31,538 bases of DNA from an uncultured Bacteroidales bacterium (GTDB lineage Bacteria > Bacteroidota > Bacteroidia > Bacteroidales > Bacteroidaceae), in the NCBI GenBank assembly GCA_937906165.1, contig CALCYA010000112.1, positions 1 to 31,538 of the forward strand. The letters run 5' to 3'. The notes under the pieces are model-generated. The model did not search any database, was not told the origin of the DNA, and saw only the letters and a list, made by a program, of their open reading frames with translations. This document shows, in pieces, positions 23,058 through 30,575 of this stretch. Both the position numbers and the translations under genes were made by a program. The first letter of the stretch is position 1. Every line of letters begins with the position of its first letter.

Positions 23058-25952
23058 ATGAAGAAAACAACTACCCTTTTAACATTTATCCTGTTTTTTG
23101 TTGCAACGGTATTTGCAGGCCCAGTAGACCCTGACAAAGCCCTTGAAATAGCAAATTCTTTCTGGAGAGGCAACTCCTTGAGCGGTAAAAAGGCTGTGAC
23201 GCTGCAGCTTGCCCCCAATGACGCCATGGCGAAGAGCGGCAGCCGCCTGACCATTGATGAGGGCGATGCCCAGTATTATCTCATTACCCCCGAAGAGGGC
23301 AACGGTTTCGTCATCGTATCGGGTGAGGACCGCTTGTCGCCCATCGTAGGCTACTCAACCGGAAGCACTGCCGGAGAGATGCCGCAGGCACTTGTCGACT
23401 GGCTTGCCGAGTACAGCAGCTATGTGGATGACATCCGTGCCGGAAATATCGAGCCGGCCATCACAACCGGTGCCACAGGCCCTGCCATTGCACCCATGCT
23501 AAAGACAAGCTGGAACCAGAGTGCACCATATAACAATTTATGTCCTACCATCAATGGTCAGAAGACACCTACAGGCTGTACTGCAACCGCCATGGCACAG
23601 GTAATGAAGTACCACAACTGGCCTGAAAAGCCTATCAAGGCTATCACTTGGAACAATAGCGCTACAGGCAAGCAGGAGACTGTAGATATCACAAAAAACA
23701 CATACGATTGGGACAATATGCTTCCCCACTACCGTAACGGTTACAACTCGGCACAGGCCCGTGCTGTTGCACAGCTGATGTTCGATGTGGGACGTGCCAT
23801 CAACAGTACATACGCTCCGGCCGGCACAGGAAGCGCCGATATCTATGCATCAAGAGCCCTCGTGAATGTATTCGACTACTCACCGCAGATAAAGCTCTTG
23901 AGAAGAAGCGAGTGCACATACGAAGAGTTCTTCACCGCCATCCGAGACAACCTTGAGGCAGGCCTGCCTGTCCTGCACTACGGACACGGCCAGTCATACG
24001 CTGCAGGACACGCTTTTGTATGTGACGGTATAGACGCCAATAACCTTGTGCACATTGACTGGGGTTGGGACGGTGCATACAACGGATATTTCGATATCGG
24101 CTCAATGGCTCCAGGCGGTTCGGGTATCGGTGGCGGCCAGGACAGATACAATGTGGGCCAGACCATAATGATAAACATCAAGCCACGAACTGCCGAAGAG
24201 GCCAACAGACAGGGCGACCCGACACTTTATGTCTTTGACCCCGTAAACCCGGCAACCAATTCTTCCCTTGACGAGTACACAGCAAGGTTCTCGGCAGGAA
24301 ATGCAAAGTTAAGGATGGTGGGATATTTCCTCAACTGGTCACACTCTACTTATAACATACAGTATATGATCTCTGTCACAAGTGCAGATGGCCTATACAA
24401 CAGGATGCTTCAGGGAAACAGTGATGTAGAAGTCCAGTTCGAGAAAGCAACCGGGTACTACATAGACCTCAACGTAAACAATTCCAACAAGAACAATCCA
24501 AATTACCTCAGCGAGGGCACATATTATATTGAGATATATTACAAGGATGCCGATGGCAATAATGTAAAGATGAAGGGCGAGCCCAACTGCCTTAAATTAG
24601 AGGTGGGTGCGACAAACGTAAAACTAAGCAGAGCACTGCCTGAGATTGAACTCACCGATTTCAAATTCAGAGAGGCTCCGGTGTATCCCAATGACAATAT
24701 GGTATTCGACATTGCCTTGAGAAACAACAATGCCCACAATGCCACAGTTGTAGTTGTACCAATCGTGAACAAGCTCAATGGCGAGACTGTAGTCAACAGC
24801 GATACTCTATCAAACCATGGTATCCTCATCAACGTGTTCGACAACACTGACTTCCTTGCGACATACACTGTACCCAATGGCATAACCGGCAGCGGAGACC
24901 ACTACATCTCATTTGCATACGATATCAGGAACTGTTATGTCAACCATGAAGTCAAAGTCGAGAACATGAAGCTCAAGAGCATTACCGGCAAGAGTTCTAC
25001 ATTCTACATAGAACAGGTTCCGGAAGGTCCTATACCCACTGTGATATCAATCTCAACACCTGACATCGTGGTAGGACGCAAGCTCACAGTGACAGCCAAC
25101 GTAAAGAATGCCGCATATACCGACAGCCCTTACTCCGGCACCATCGGTCTTTTTGCCGAGAAAGACGGCAAAAGCATACTCTTAGCCGAGAAACAGGTTA
25201 CCAATCTCGCACGTAACGCATCGACATCATTGTCTTTCACTTCCGAGGACTATTTCCCTGCGCTCACCGTGGGCACTTACAGCACATACATATGCGAATT
25301 TGATGGTGAGAGTTGGAAAAAGATTGCAGGAAACGGTACTTACACCTTTACCCTCAATGAGGCAGCAACAGGTATACCTTATGTGTGCGACAACATTGTT
25401 GTAGGCAATGACAATACAGTCGCGAAAGGTGACAGCGTTGATCTTAAGACAACATTCGGATGCGAATTCAGCGATTTCGAAGGATATATAAGAGTGAATG
25501 TACTCAACGGCATAACAATGGTTCTGAGAAGCGACTACATTCCCATTTCAATGACCAACGGCAGCACACTTGAGATGAATATCAGATGCATGTGCGGCAA
25601 GACTGCACCGTTGGGCCAGCGTATCGTGAGCATAGCCTATTATGACAACAACAAGCGTCAGCTTGGTCACGTGTCAAACAACAGCATCAATATCCCCGAT
25701 AATGGTTTGTTCCTAGTGACCGACGGCACAGGCATTGAGAACATCTCCGACAGCGGCATCACATTGAATGAAGCGAACGGATGCATCAACATTGAGGGTG
25801 TAGCAGAAGGTGCTATAATCAGCGTATTGGGTGTTGACGGAACAACCGTATATAACGGTACAGCAACAACCATCGCTGTAGAGAGCGGTCTTTACATTGT
25901 AACAGTTGAGCAGGAGGGTAAGCTCCACGCAGCGAAAGTACTGGTCAAGTAA
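23058..25952 (+). CDS. Secreted C10-family cysteine protease with T9SS-type C-terminal domain
   Basis: This is a 964-residue relative of streptopain and of Prevotella interpain A. A signal peptide (1-20/21, ending TVFAG) is followed by a propeptide (about 22-145, with YYLITPEEGNGFVIVSGEDR) that should block the active site until processed. The catalytic domain (about 150-380) has the nucleophile Cys174 in TGCTATAMAQVMKYHNWP, His318 in GHAFVCDG, and the following HIDWGWDGAYNGYF. Several beta-sandwich domains span about 400-880. The last 70 or so residues (GCINIEGVAEGAIISVLGVDG through GLYIVTVEQ to AAKVLVK) look like a type A T9SS sorting domain, implying secretion and cell-surface anchoring. 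Host proteins are typical targets in the family, but the substrate here is unknown. Confidence 0.93.
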   Translation: MKKTTTLLTFILFFVATVFAGPVDPDKALEIANSFWRGNSLSGKKAVTLQLAPNDAMAKSGSRLTIDEGDAQYYLITPEEGNGFVIVSGEDRLSPIVGYSTGSTAGEMPQALVDWLAEYSSYVDDIRAGNIEPAITTGATGPAIAPMLKTSWNQSAPYNNLCPTINGQKTPTGCTATAMAQVMKYHNWPEKPIKAITWNNSATGKQETVDITKNTYDWDNMLPHYRNGYNSAQARAVAQLMFDVGRAINSTYAPAGTGSADIYASRALVNVFDYSPQIKLLRRSECTYEEFFTAIRDNLEAGLPVLHYGHGQSYAAGHAFVCDGIDANNLVHIDWGWDGAYNGYFDIGSMAPGGSGIGGGQDRYNVGQTIMINIKPRTAEEANRQGDPTLYVFDPVNPATNSSLDEYTARFSAGNAKLRMVGYFLNWSHSTYNIQYMISVTSADGLYNRMLQGNSDVEVQFEKATGYYIDLNVNNSNKNNPNYLSEGTYYIEIYYKDADGNNVKMKGEPNCLKLEVGATNVKLSRALPEIELTDFKFREAPVYPNDNMVFDIALRNNNAHNATVVVVPIVNKLNGETVVNSDTLSNHGILINVFDNTDFLATYTVPNGITGSGDHYISFAYDIRNCYVNHEVKVENMKLKSITGKSSTFYIEQVPEGPIPTVISISTPDIVVGRKLTVTANVKNAAYTDSPYSGTIGLFAEKDGKSILLAEKQVTNLARNASTSLSFTSEDYFPALTVGTYSTYICEFDGESWKKIAGNGTYTFTLNEAATGIPYVCDNIVVGNDNTVAKGDSVDLKTTFGCEFSDFEGYIRVNVLNGITMVLRSDYIPISMTNGSTLEMNIRCMCGKTAPLGQRIVSIAYYDNNKRQLGHVSNNSINIPDNGLFLVTDGTGIENISDSGITLNEANGCINIEGVAEGAIISVLGVDGTTVYNGTATTIAVESGLYIVTVEQEGKLHAAKVLVK

Positions 25953-25968
25953 CAGACAACAACCGATA

Positions 25969-26007
25969 AATAGACAAAGAGGCTTCAACGAAGCCTCTTT
26001 GTCTATT
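25969..26007 (+). terminator. Terminator of the C10 protease gene
   Basis: An 18-bp perfect stem (arms 25969-25986 and 25990-26007) with the loop AAC and a GC core GAGGCTTC is followed by a T-rich stretch (ATTTT). It separates the protease gene from the recR operon. Confidence 0.8.
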
Positions 26008-26043
26008 ATTTTAACCGCTGAATCCCCTTTTTTCAACCAAAAA

Positions 26044-26075
26044 GTTGTCATTCTGCCGACATAGAACTAATTTAG
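26044..26075 (+). promoter_or_regulatory. Putative promoter of the hydrolase-recR operon
   Basis: GTTG (26044-26047) and TAATTTAG (26068-26075) are 20 bases apart, with one mismatch in each element. Transcription would begin near 26081, about 19 bases before the ATG at 26100. Confidence 0.38.
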
Positions 26076-26099
26076 CACAAAATATTAAAATAAACACGT

Positions 26100-27464
26100 A
26101 TGAAAAGAGCATTCATAACAACAGCGTTCGCACTGTCACTGGTGTTCGGCTACGCTTGTGGCGGAAACGGCAAGATCAGTAAAGGAGAGTCTAAAAGAAT
26201 CAAAGAGTATTTCACGCAGTCACTGCAGGATGTCGACTGCAGCTACAGCAACAACAAAAAGGTAAAGATCAAGAATATTGCAAAAGCACGCGCCGCAGTG
26301 TGGGAGTGTTGGAAAGAGGCAGTCGACAACTACAGCGAGGAGAAGCTGATTGCCCCATTCAGCATCAATGAGCCACGCGACACAGGCTACTGGCACCTTC
26401 CCGAGGCTTTGGAGCCCGATGCGACAATGCCATACTATTTCATAGAAAAAGGCGAGCAGCCTGCTGCCGGTTATCCGCTTTTCCTTTATATGCACGGCTC
26501 GGGCCAGAAGAAAAGCGAATGGGAGAACGGTTTCAGACTATGTCATAGTTATGATGATGCTCCATCACTGCATTTCATACCACAGATACCGAACGGATAC
26601 GGCGAGTTTTACCGTTGGGCTATCCAGAGTAAGCAATGGGCATGGGAGAAACTTCTGCGCCTTGCATTCCTCAACGAGAACATCGATAAGAACAGAATCT
26701 ACTTCTACGGAATTTCAGAGGGTGGTTACGGTAGCCAGCGCCTTGCATCGTTCTATGCCGACTACCTTGCAGGTGCAGGTCCTATGGCCGGTGGAGAACC
26801 TTTGAAGAATGCTCCTATGGAGAACCTTGCAAACATCGCATTCTCTTTGCGTACAGGAGAAATGGACTACGGATTCGGCCGTAACACAATGACCGACAAT
26901 GCAGCAAAGACCATTGCCAAGCTCGCCGAGGAGCACCCAGGCCTCTACAAGAACTTCATTGAGATTGTACCGGGAATGGGGCACGGCATCAACTACGAGA
27001 CCACAACACCATGGTTGAGCAAGCACACACGTAACCCACACCCCACATATTTCTATTGGGAGGACTATGACATGTACGGACGTCACCGCACAGGTTTCTA
27101 CAACCTGCGCGTGAACGAGACATCACGCACTAATGACGAGGAGCGCACATGCTATGAGGTGAAGATCAGCGGCAACACAATAGAGATGACCGTAAAGAAC
27201 GCCACATACACCACAACCAGTTCACTCTACAATATCCCCATGTTCTTTGAGCGCACATACCAGCCTGCAACAAAGGGCAACGTGACACTGTTCCTCAACG
27301 AGGAGCTATTTGACCTCACACAGCCTGTAAAGGTTGTCGTAAACGGCAAGGAAGCCTTCAACGGCAAGGTACAGCCCACAATAGAGGCTATGGTAGAGAG
27401 CTGCGCCGAGTATTTCGACCCCGAGCGAGTATTCCCTGCAAAGATTGACGTCGAGATAAAATAA
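26100..27464 (+). CDS. Exported alpha/beta-hydrolase (putative esterase)
   Basis: This is a 454-residue protein with an N-terminal export signal (MKRAFITTAFALSLVFGYAC). The cysteine at 20 could be lipidated, but the lipobox is weak. The core is an alpha/beta-hydrolase related to PHB-depolymerase-like esterases. The oxyanion region is LFLYMHGSGQKKSEW, the nucleophile is Ser206 in GISEGGYG, the likely acid is Asp256 in GEMDYGF, and His295 lies in GMGHGIN. A C-terminal beta domain of about 120 residues (about 335-454) follows and may bind substrate. It could be a carbohydrate esterase or a peptidase-like hydrolase; the substrate is unknown. It is the first gene of an operon with recR 13 bases downstream, an unexpected pairing of an exported enzyme with a repair gene. 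Confidence 0.83.
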   Translation: MKRAFITTAFALSLVFGYACGGNGKISKGESKRIKEYFTQSLQDVDCSYSNNKKVKIKNIAKARAAVWECWKEAVDNYSEEKLIAPFSINEPRDTGYWHLPEALEPDATMPYYFIEKGEQPAAGYPLFLYMHGSGQKKSEWENGFRLCHSYDDAPSLHFIPQIPNGYGEFYRWAIQSKQWAWEKLLRLAFLNENIDKNRIYFYGISEGGYGSQRLASFYADYLAGAGPMAGGEPLKNAPMENLANIAFSLRTGEMDYGFGRNTMTDNAAKTIAKLAEEHPGLYKNFIEIVPGMGHGINYETTTPWLSKHTRNPHPTYFYWEDYDMYGRHRTGFYNLRVNETSRTNDEERTCYEVKISGNTIEMTVKNATYTTTSSLYNIPMFFERTYQPATKGNVTLFLNEELFDLTQPVKVVVNGKEAFNGKVQPTIEAMVESCAEYFDPERVFPAKIDVEIK

Positions 27465-27477
27465 ACGGCCTTCATAG

Positions 27478-28098
27478 ATGAACCAGGAGTATCCATCGGC
27501 ACTGCTCGAGAGAGCCGTGAAGGAGTTCACCAAGCTGCCGGGCATAGGGCGCAAGACTGCGACCCGCCTTGTATTGCATCTGCTGCGCAAGCGCGAGGAT
27601 GAGGTTGCAGGCTTCTCCGACGCCATCATAACCCTTAAACGCGAGGCAAAATACTGTACAGAGTGCCACAGCATATCGGACACAGACATTTGCCCCATCT
27701 GCGCCAACCCAATGCGCGACCACAGCACCATCTGCGTAGTGGAGAATATACAGGATGTGATGGCTGTGGAGAACACAATGCAGTACCGCGGCGTATACCA
27801 CGTTCTGGGTGGTGTTATATCACCCATGGACGGAGTATCGCCCAGTGATCTACAGATAGAGAGCCTTATCAACCGTGTGGCGGCAGGTGAGGTAAAAGAG
27901 ATAATCCTTGCACTGAGCTCAACAATGGAGGGTGACACCACGAACTTCTACATCTACCGTAAGCTACAGCAGTACGATGTAAAGCTGTCGGTCATTGCAC
28001 GCGGAATATCCGTAGGTGACGAGCTTGAGTATGCCGATGAGGTGACCCTCGGCAGTTCAATAAAGAACAGGACACCTTTTACAGGTAAAACAATATAA
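27478..28098 (+). CDS. recR: Recombination mediator RecR
   Basis: RecR works with RecO and RecF to load RecA on gapped DNA coated with SSB. The 206-residue length is standard. The helix-hairpin-helix LPGIGRKTATRL is at 20-31 and the zinc finger Cys60, Cys63, Cys72 and Cys75. The Toprim domain begins at ICVVEN, and the conserved YHVLGGVISPMDGV and the C-terminal GISVGDELEYADEVTLG are present. It is the second gene of a five-gene operon and is followed three bases later by a small membrane protein. Confidence 0.97.
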   Translation: MNQEYPSALLERAVKEFTKLPGIGRKTATRLVLHLLRKREDEVAGFSDAIITLKREAKYCTECHSISDTDICPICANPMRDHSTICVVENIQDVMAVENTMQYRGVYHVLGGVISPMDGVSPSDLQIESLINRVAAGEVKEIILALSSTMEGDTTNFYIYRKLQQYDVKLSVIARGISVGDELEYADEVTLGSSIKNRTPFTGKTI

Positions 28099-28101
28099 AA
28101 A

Positions 28102-28566
28102 ATGGACGATAAAGAGATACTGAAATCACTTAGAATAAACTACATATTTTCTGTCCTCGCTGCACTCATGGTCATTGTAGTATTCGAAACCGGAGTGGTA
28201 GCAAAGGATGCCCTCGACAGCCTTCTTTCATCAAGCTGGACATACATACTGCAAGTAACAGCCGTAATGGTTACCGTACTGTTCATCCCCATTGCCATTA
28301 AAGGCTTCACAAGCAGCCTCAGCAAGGCTTTGGGATGCAGTGACGATGAGTTCAAGAAGCTGTTTGCAAAGAAAAGCATACAAAGAATCTTTCTTATCTT
28401 CATAGCGTTGCTGCTGAATATATTCATATATTACGGGATAGGTTACAACGGTTCGCTCTACTGCGGCCTGTTCGCATTCGGAGCGTTGCTGTACAGCTAC
28501 CCCACCAATATGGTACTCAACGACTACCTTGAGCAGAACAGCCAGGCCAGAAAAGACAAGAAATAA
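28102..28566 (+). CDS. Small four-helix membrane protein, unknown function
   Basis: This is a 154-residue protein with four predicted transmembrane segments at about 14-33, 47-68, 94-113 and 117-134. A charged cytoplasmic loop lies in the middle (DDEFKKLFAKKSIQR) and the C-terminal tail is basic (QARKDKK). I recognise no catalytic motif or family. Its place between recR and the glycosyltransferase, with gaps of 3 and 21 bases, indicates cotranscription. The final helix ends in SYPTNMVLNDYLE, which may be the most useful stretch for a family search. Confidence 0.75.
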   Translation: MDDKEILKSLRINYIFSVLAALMVIVVFETGVVAKDALDSLLSSSWTYILQVTAVMVTVLFIPIAIKGFTSSLSKALGCSDDEFKKLFAKKSIQRIFLIFIALLLNIFIYYGIGYNGSLYCGLFAFGALLYSYPTNMVLNDYLEQNSQARKDKK

Positions 28567-28587
28567 GAAGTCCAACAACCGCCAACA

Positions 28588-29778
28588 ATGAAACTATCGG
28601 TAATAATTGTAAACTACAAGGTCAAGCACTATCTTGAACAGTGCCTTCGCTCAGTAGCCGAGGCATCAAAGCGGATTGCCGTAGAGGTCATTGTGGTGGA
28701 CAACGCATCGGGTGACGGCTCTGTAGAATACCTTAGTGAACGCTTCCCTGATATCACGATCATTGCCAGCGAGAAGAATCTTGGCTTTGCCCGTGCCAAC
28801 AACCTTGCCATACGCAAAAGCCATGGCGAGTACATACTGTTGCTGAACCCAGACACCATAGTTGCCGAGAACACCTTTACTGATTTCATCGGGCTTATGG
28901 AGCGTCACCCCGACGCTGGAGGCTGTGGAGCATATATGTTGCACACCAACGGCTCTTTCGCGCCAGAGTCGCGCCGAGGCCTGCCGACACCATTTGTAGC
29001 ATTCTGCAAGATGTCAGGTCTGGCATCACTCTTCCCAAAGTCACGCACATTCGGGCGCTATTATATGAGTTACCTTGACAAGAACAAGGAGAACCGAATA
29101 GAGATAATGTCAGGAGCCTTCATGTTCCTGCGCCACGAGGCGCTTGACAAGGCAGGTCTGCTCGACGAGGATTTCTTCATGTACGGCGAGGATATCGACC
29201 TCTCTTACCGCATACTAAAGGCCGGCTACAACAACTATTTCCTGCCCTCGCGTATACTGCATTATAAAGGGGAGAGCACCGTAAAGAGCTCTTACCGCTA
29301 CGTACACACATTCTACCAGGCGATGGAGCTGTTCTTCAACAAGCACTACTCACACTACTCACTGCTGCTGAAATTGCCTATCAAGCTCGCCATCTGGGGA
29401 CGCGCCATGCTTGCATACATTGGCAACCAGTTCAAGCATCGTCAGGAGAACAGCCAGATACTCTACCCAATAAACTGCATTGTGATAGGCAACTCTGAAG
29501 CCACTGAACAGGTACGGGCAATACTTGCAGAGCATTACGGCAACAGCAAACATACATATATCGACGGCAACCACCAGAGCCTGCCTCAGGGACACCACAC
29601 ACAAGGAATAGACCTCAGCAGCTATGACACTGTGGTATACGACACAGGAGCATACAGCTACGGCACCATATTGGAACTGCTATCGCATGAGGGAACAAAA
29701 CGCCTGCGACTGGGAACATACTCCACCGATACACAGATACTGATAACAGACGGTGCAATACACCACTATAGCAAGTAA
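28588..29778 (+). CDS. GT2-family glycosyltransferase with C-terminal extension
   Basis: This is a 396-residue inverting glycosyltransferase of the GT-A fold, similar to bacterial rhamnosyl- and related transferases. It opens with MKLSVIIVNYKVKHYL. The nucleotide-sugar region is DNASGDGS (38-45), the metal-binding DxD-like motif is LNPDT (86-90), and the acceptor-side acidic motif is YGEDIDLSYR (199-208). It probably adds a sugar to a surface glycan on the cytoplasmic side. After an amphipathic stretch (about 250-282), residues 295-396 form an extra alpha/beta region starting NCIVIGNSEATEQVRAIL. This looks like the beginning of a Rossmann-type fold and has no function I can assign. The gene ends one base before the acetyltransferase gene. 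Confidence 0.9.
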   Translation: MKLSVIIVNYKVKHYLEQCLRSVAEASKRIAVEVIVVDNASGDGSVEYLSERFPDITIIASEKNLGFARANNLAIRKSHGEYILLLNPDTIVAENTFTDFIGLMERHPDAGGCGAYMLHTNGSFAPESRRGLPTPFVAFCKMSGLASLFPKSRTFGRYYMSYLDKNKENRIEIMSGAFMFLRHEALDKAGLLDEDFFMYGEDIDLSYRILKAGYNNYFLPSRILHYKGESTVKSSYRYVHTFYQAMELFFNKHYSHYSLLLKLPIKLAIWGRAMLAYIGNQFKHRQENSQILYPINCIVIGNSEATEQVRAILAEHYGNSKHTYIDGNHQSLPQGHHTQGIDLSSYDTVVYDTGAYSYGTILELLSHEGTKRLRLGTYSTDTQILITDGAIHHYSK

Positions 29779-29779
29779 A

Positions 29780-30304
29780 ATGAGAGACCAATGGCTTAAA
29801 GATGACATCGTCAGCCTGCGTTCCCCCGAGCCTGAGGACCTGGAGCTGATGTACGCGATGGAGAATGACACCACCCTGTGGAGCGCCGGCAATGCCACAC
29901 TGCCCTACTCGCGCTACACCCTGCGTGCATACCTTGAGCAGAGCAAACAGGACCTTATAACAGAACGTCAGGCACGCTTTGTGATAGAGACAGCAGAAGG
30001 AGAGAGAGCCGGAATGATAGACCTTGCCGACTACGACCCCATAAACAGCCGCGCCGAGGTTTGCATCGGCATCCTGGGAAACTACCGCAGCAAAGGAATC
30101 GCCACACATGCCCTGCAGTTGCTGTGCAATTACGCGACAGAACGCCTGCATCTTCACCAGTTATATGCATACGTGCCGGTTTGGAATGAAGAAAGCATAA
30201 GACTTTTTGAAAAATGCGGCTTTGCAAGCAATGCCACACTTAAAGATTGGATAAGAGAAAAAGGAGAGTACGCCGATGTCATTTTAATGCAAAAAACAGA
30301 GTAA
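29780..30304 (+). CDS. GNAT-family N-acetyltransferase (RimJ/RimL-like)
   Basis: This is a 174-residue acetyl-CoA-dependent acyltransferase. The central strand and pyrophosphate loop are visible as EVCIGILGNYRSKGIATHAL, where RSKGIA matches the Q/RxxGxG/A acetyl-CoA motif. The C-terminal HQLYAYVPVWNEESIRLFEKCGF is typical of the RimJ/RimL and SpeG-type group, which acetylates protein N-termini, amino sugars or polyamines. The acceptor cannot be told. I chose ATG 29780 because it starts right after the glycosyltransferase stop; the open frame upstream overlaps that gene. It is the last gene of the operon. Confidence 0.88.
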   Translation: MRDQWLKDDIVSLRSPEPEDLELMYAMENDTTLWSAGNATLPYSRYTLRAYLEQSKQDLITERQARFVIETAEGERAGMIDLADYDPINSRAEVCIGILGNYRSKGIATHALQLLCNYATERLHLHQLYAYVPVWNEESIRLFEKCGFASNATLKDWIREKGEYADVILMQKTE

Positions 30305-30368
30305 GAACCCTATTTTTGAGGAAAAATCAAAAAAAATGCACTAAAAACGAAAAAAAATTCGCAAAACA

Positions 30369-30399
30369 TTTGCAGATTCAAAAAAAGTCCTTACCTTTG
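30369..30399 (+). promoter_or_regulatory. Promoter of tRNA-Asp
   Basis: TTTG (30369-30372) and TACCTTTG (30392-30399) are 19 bases apart, identical in -7 sequence and spacing to the tRNA-Cys promoter in this window. The start of transcription would be near 30405. Confidence 0.78.
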
Positions 30400-30438
30400 C
30401 ACTCGCTTTGAGACACGAACAAAGCAGAAAAACATAAT

Positions 30439-30512
30439 GGTGCGTTAGTTCAGTTGGTTAGAATATCTGCCTGTCACGCAGGGGGTCACGGGTTCGAGTC
30501 CCGTACGCACCG
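30439..30512 (+). tRNA. tRNA-Asp (GTC)
   Basis: The gene is 74 bases long. The acceptor stem is GGTGCGT with ACGCACC. The D-arm contains AGTTCAGTTGGTTAGA, the anticodon loop CTGTCAC carries anticodon GTC, and the T-arm contains GGTTCGAGTCC. The discriminator is G, as expected for aspartate. CCA is not encoded. Confidence 0.97.
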
Positions 30513-30513
30513 C

Positions 30514-30544
30514 AAGAAGAAACCGAAAGGTTTCTTCTTTTTTT
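30514..30544 (+). terminator. Terminator of tRNA-Asp
   Basis: AAGAAGAAACC (30514-30524) pairs with GGTTTCTTCTT (30529-30539) around a GAAA tetraloop and runs into a T7 tract (30538-30544). This is a textbook intrinsic terminator. Confidence 0.9.
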
Positions 30545-30558
30545 ATACACTCTCCCCG

Positions 30559-30575
30559 TGACCCTGGGTCAGGGT
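30559..30575. repeat. Overlapping palindromes at the tip of the insertion sequence
   Basis: TGACCC-T-GGGTCA (30559-30571) is a perfect 13-base palindrome. It overlaps a second inverted repeat, ACCCTG-GGT-CAGGGT (30561-30575). They lie between the tRNA-Asp terminator and the transposase gene, next to the presumed IS end. Confidence 0.6.

Noticed and set aside
20477..25952. TonB receptor and neighbours considered as a polysaccharide utilisation locus
   Set aside because: There is no SusD homologue, glycoside hydrolase or hybrid two-component sensor nearby.
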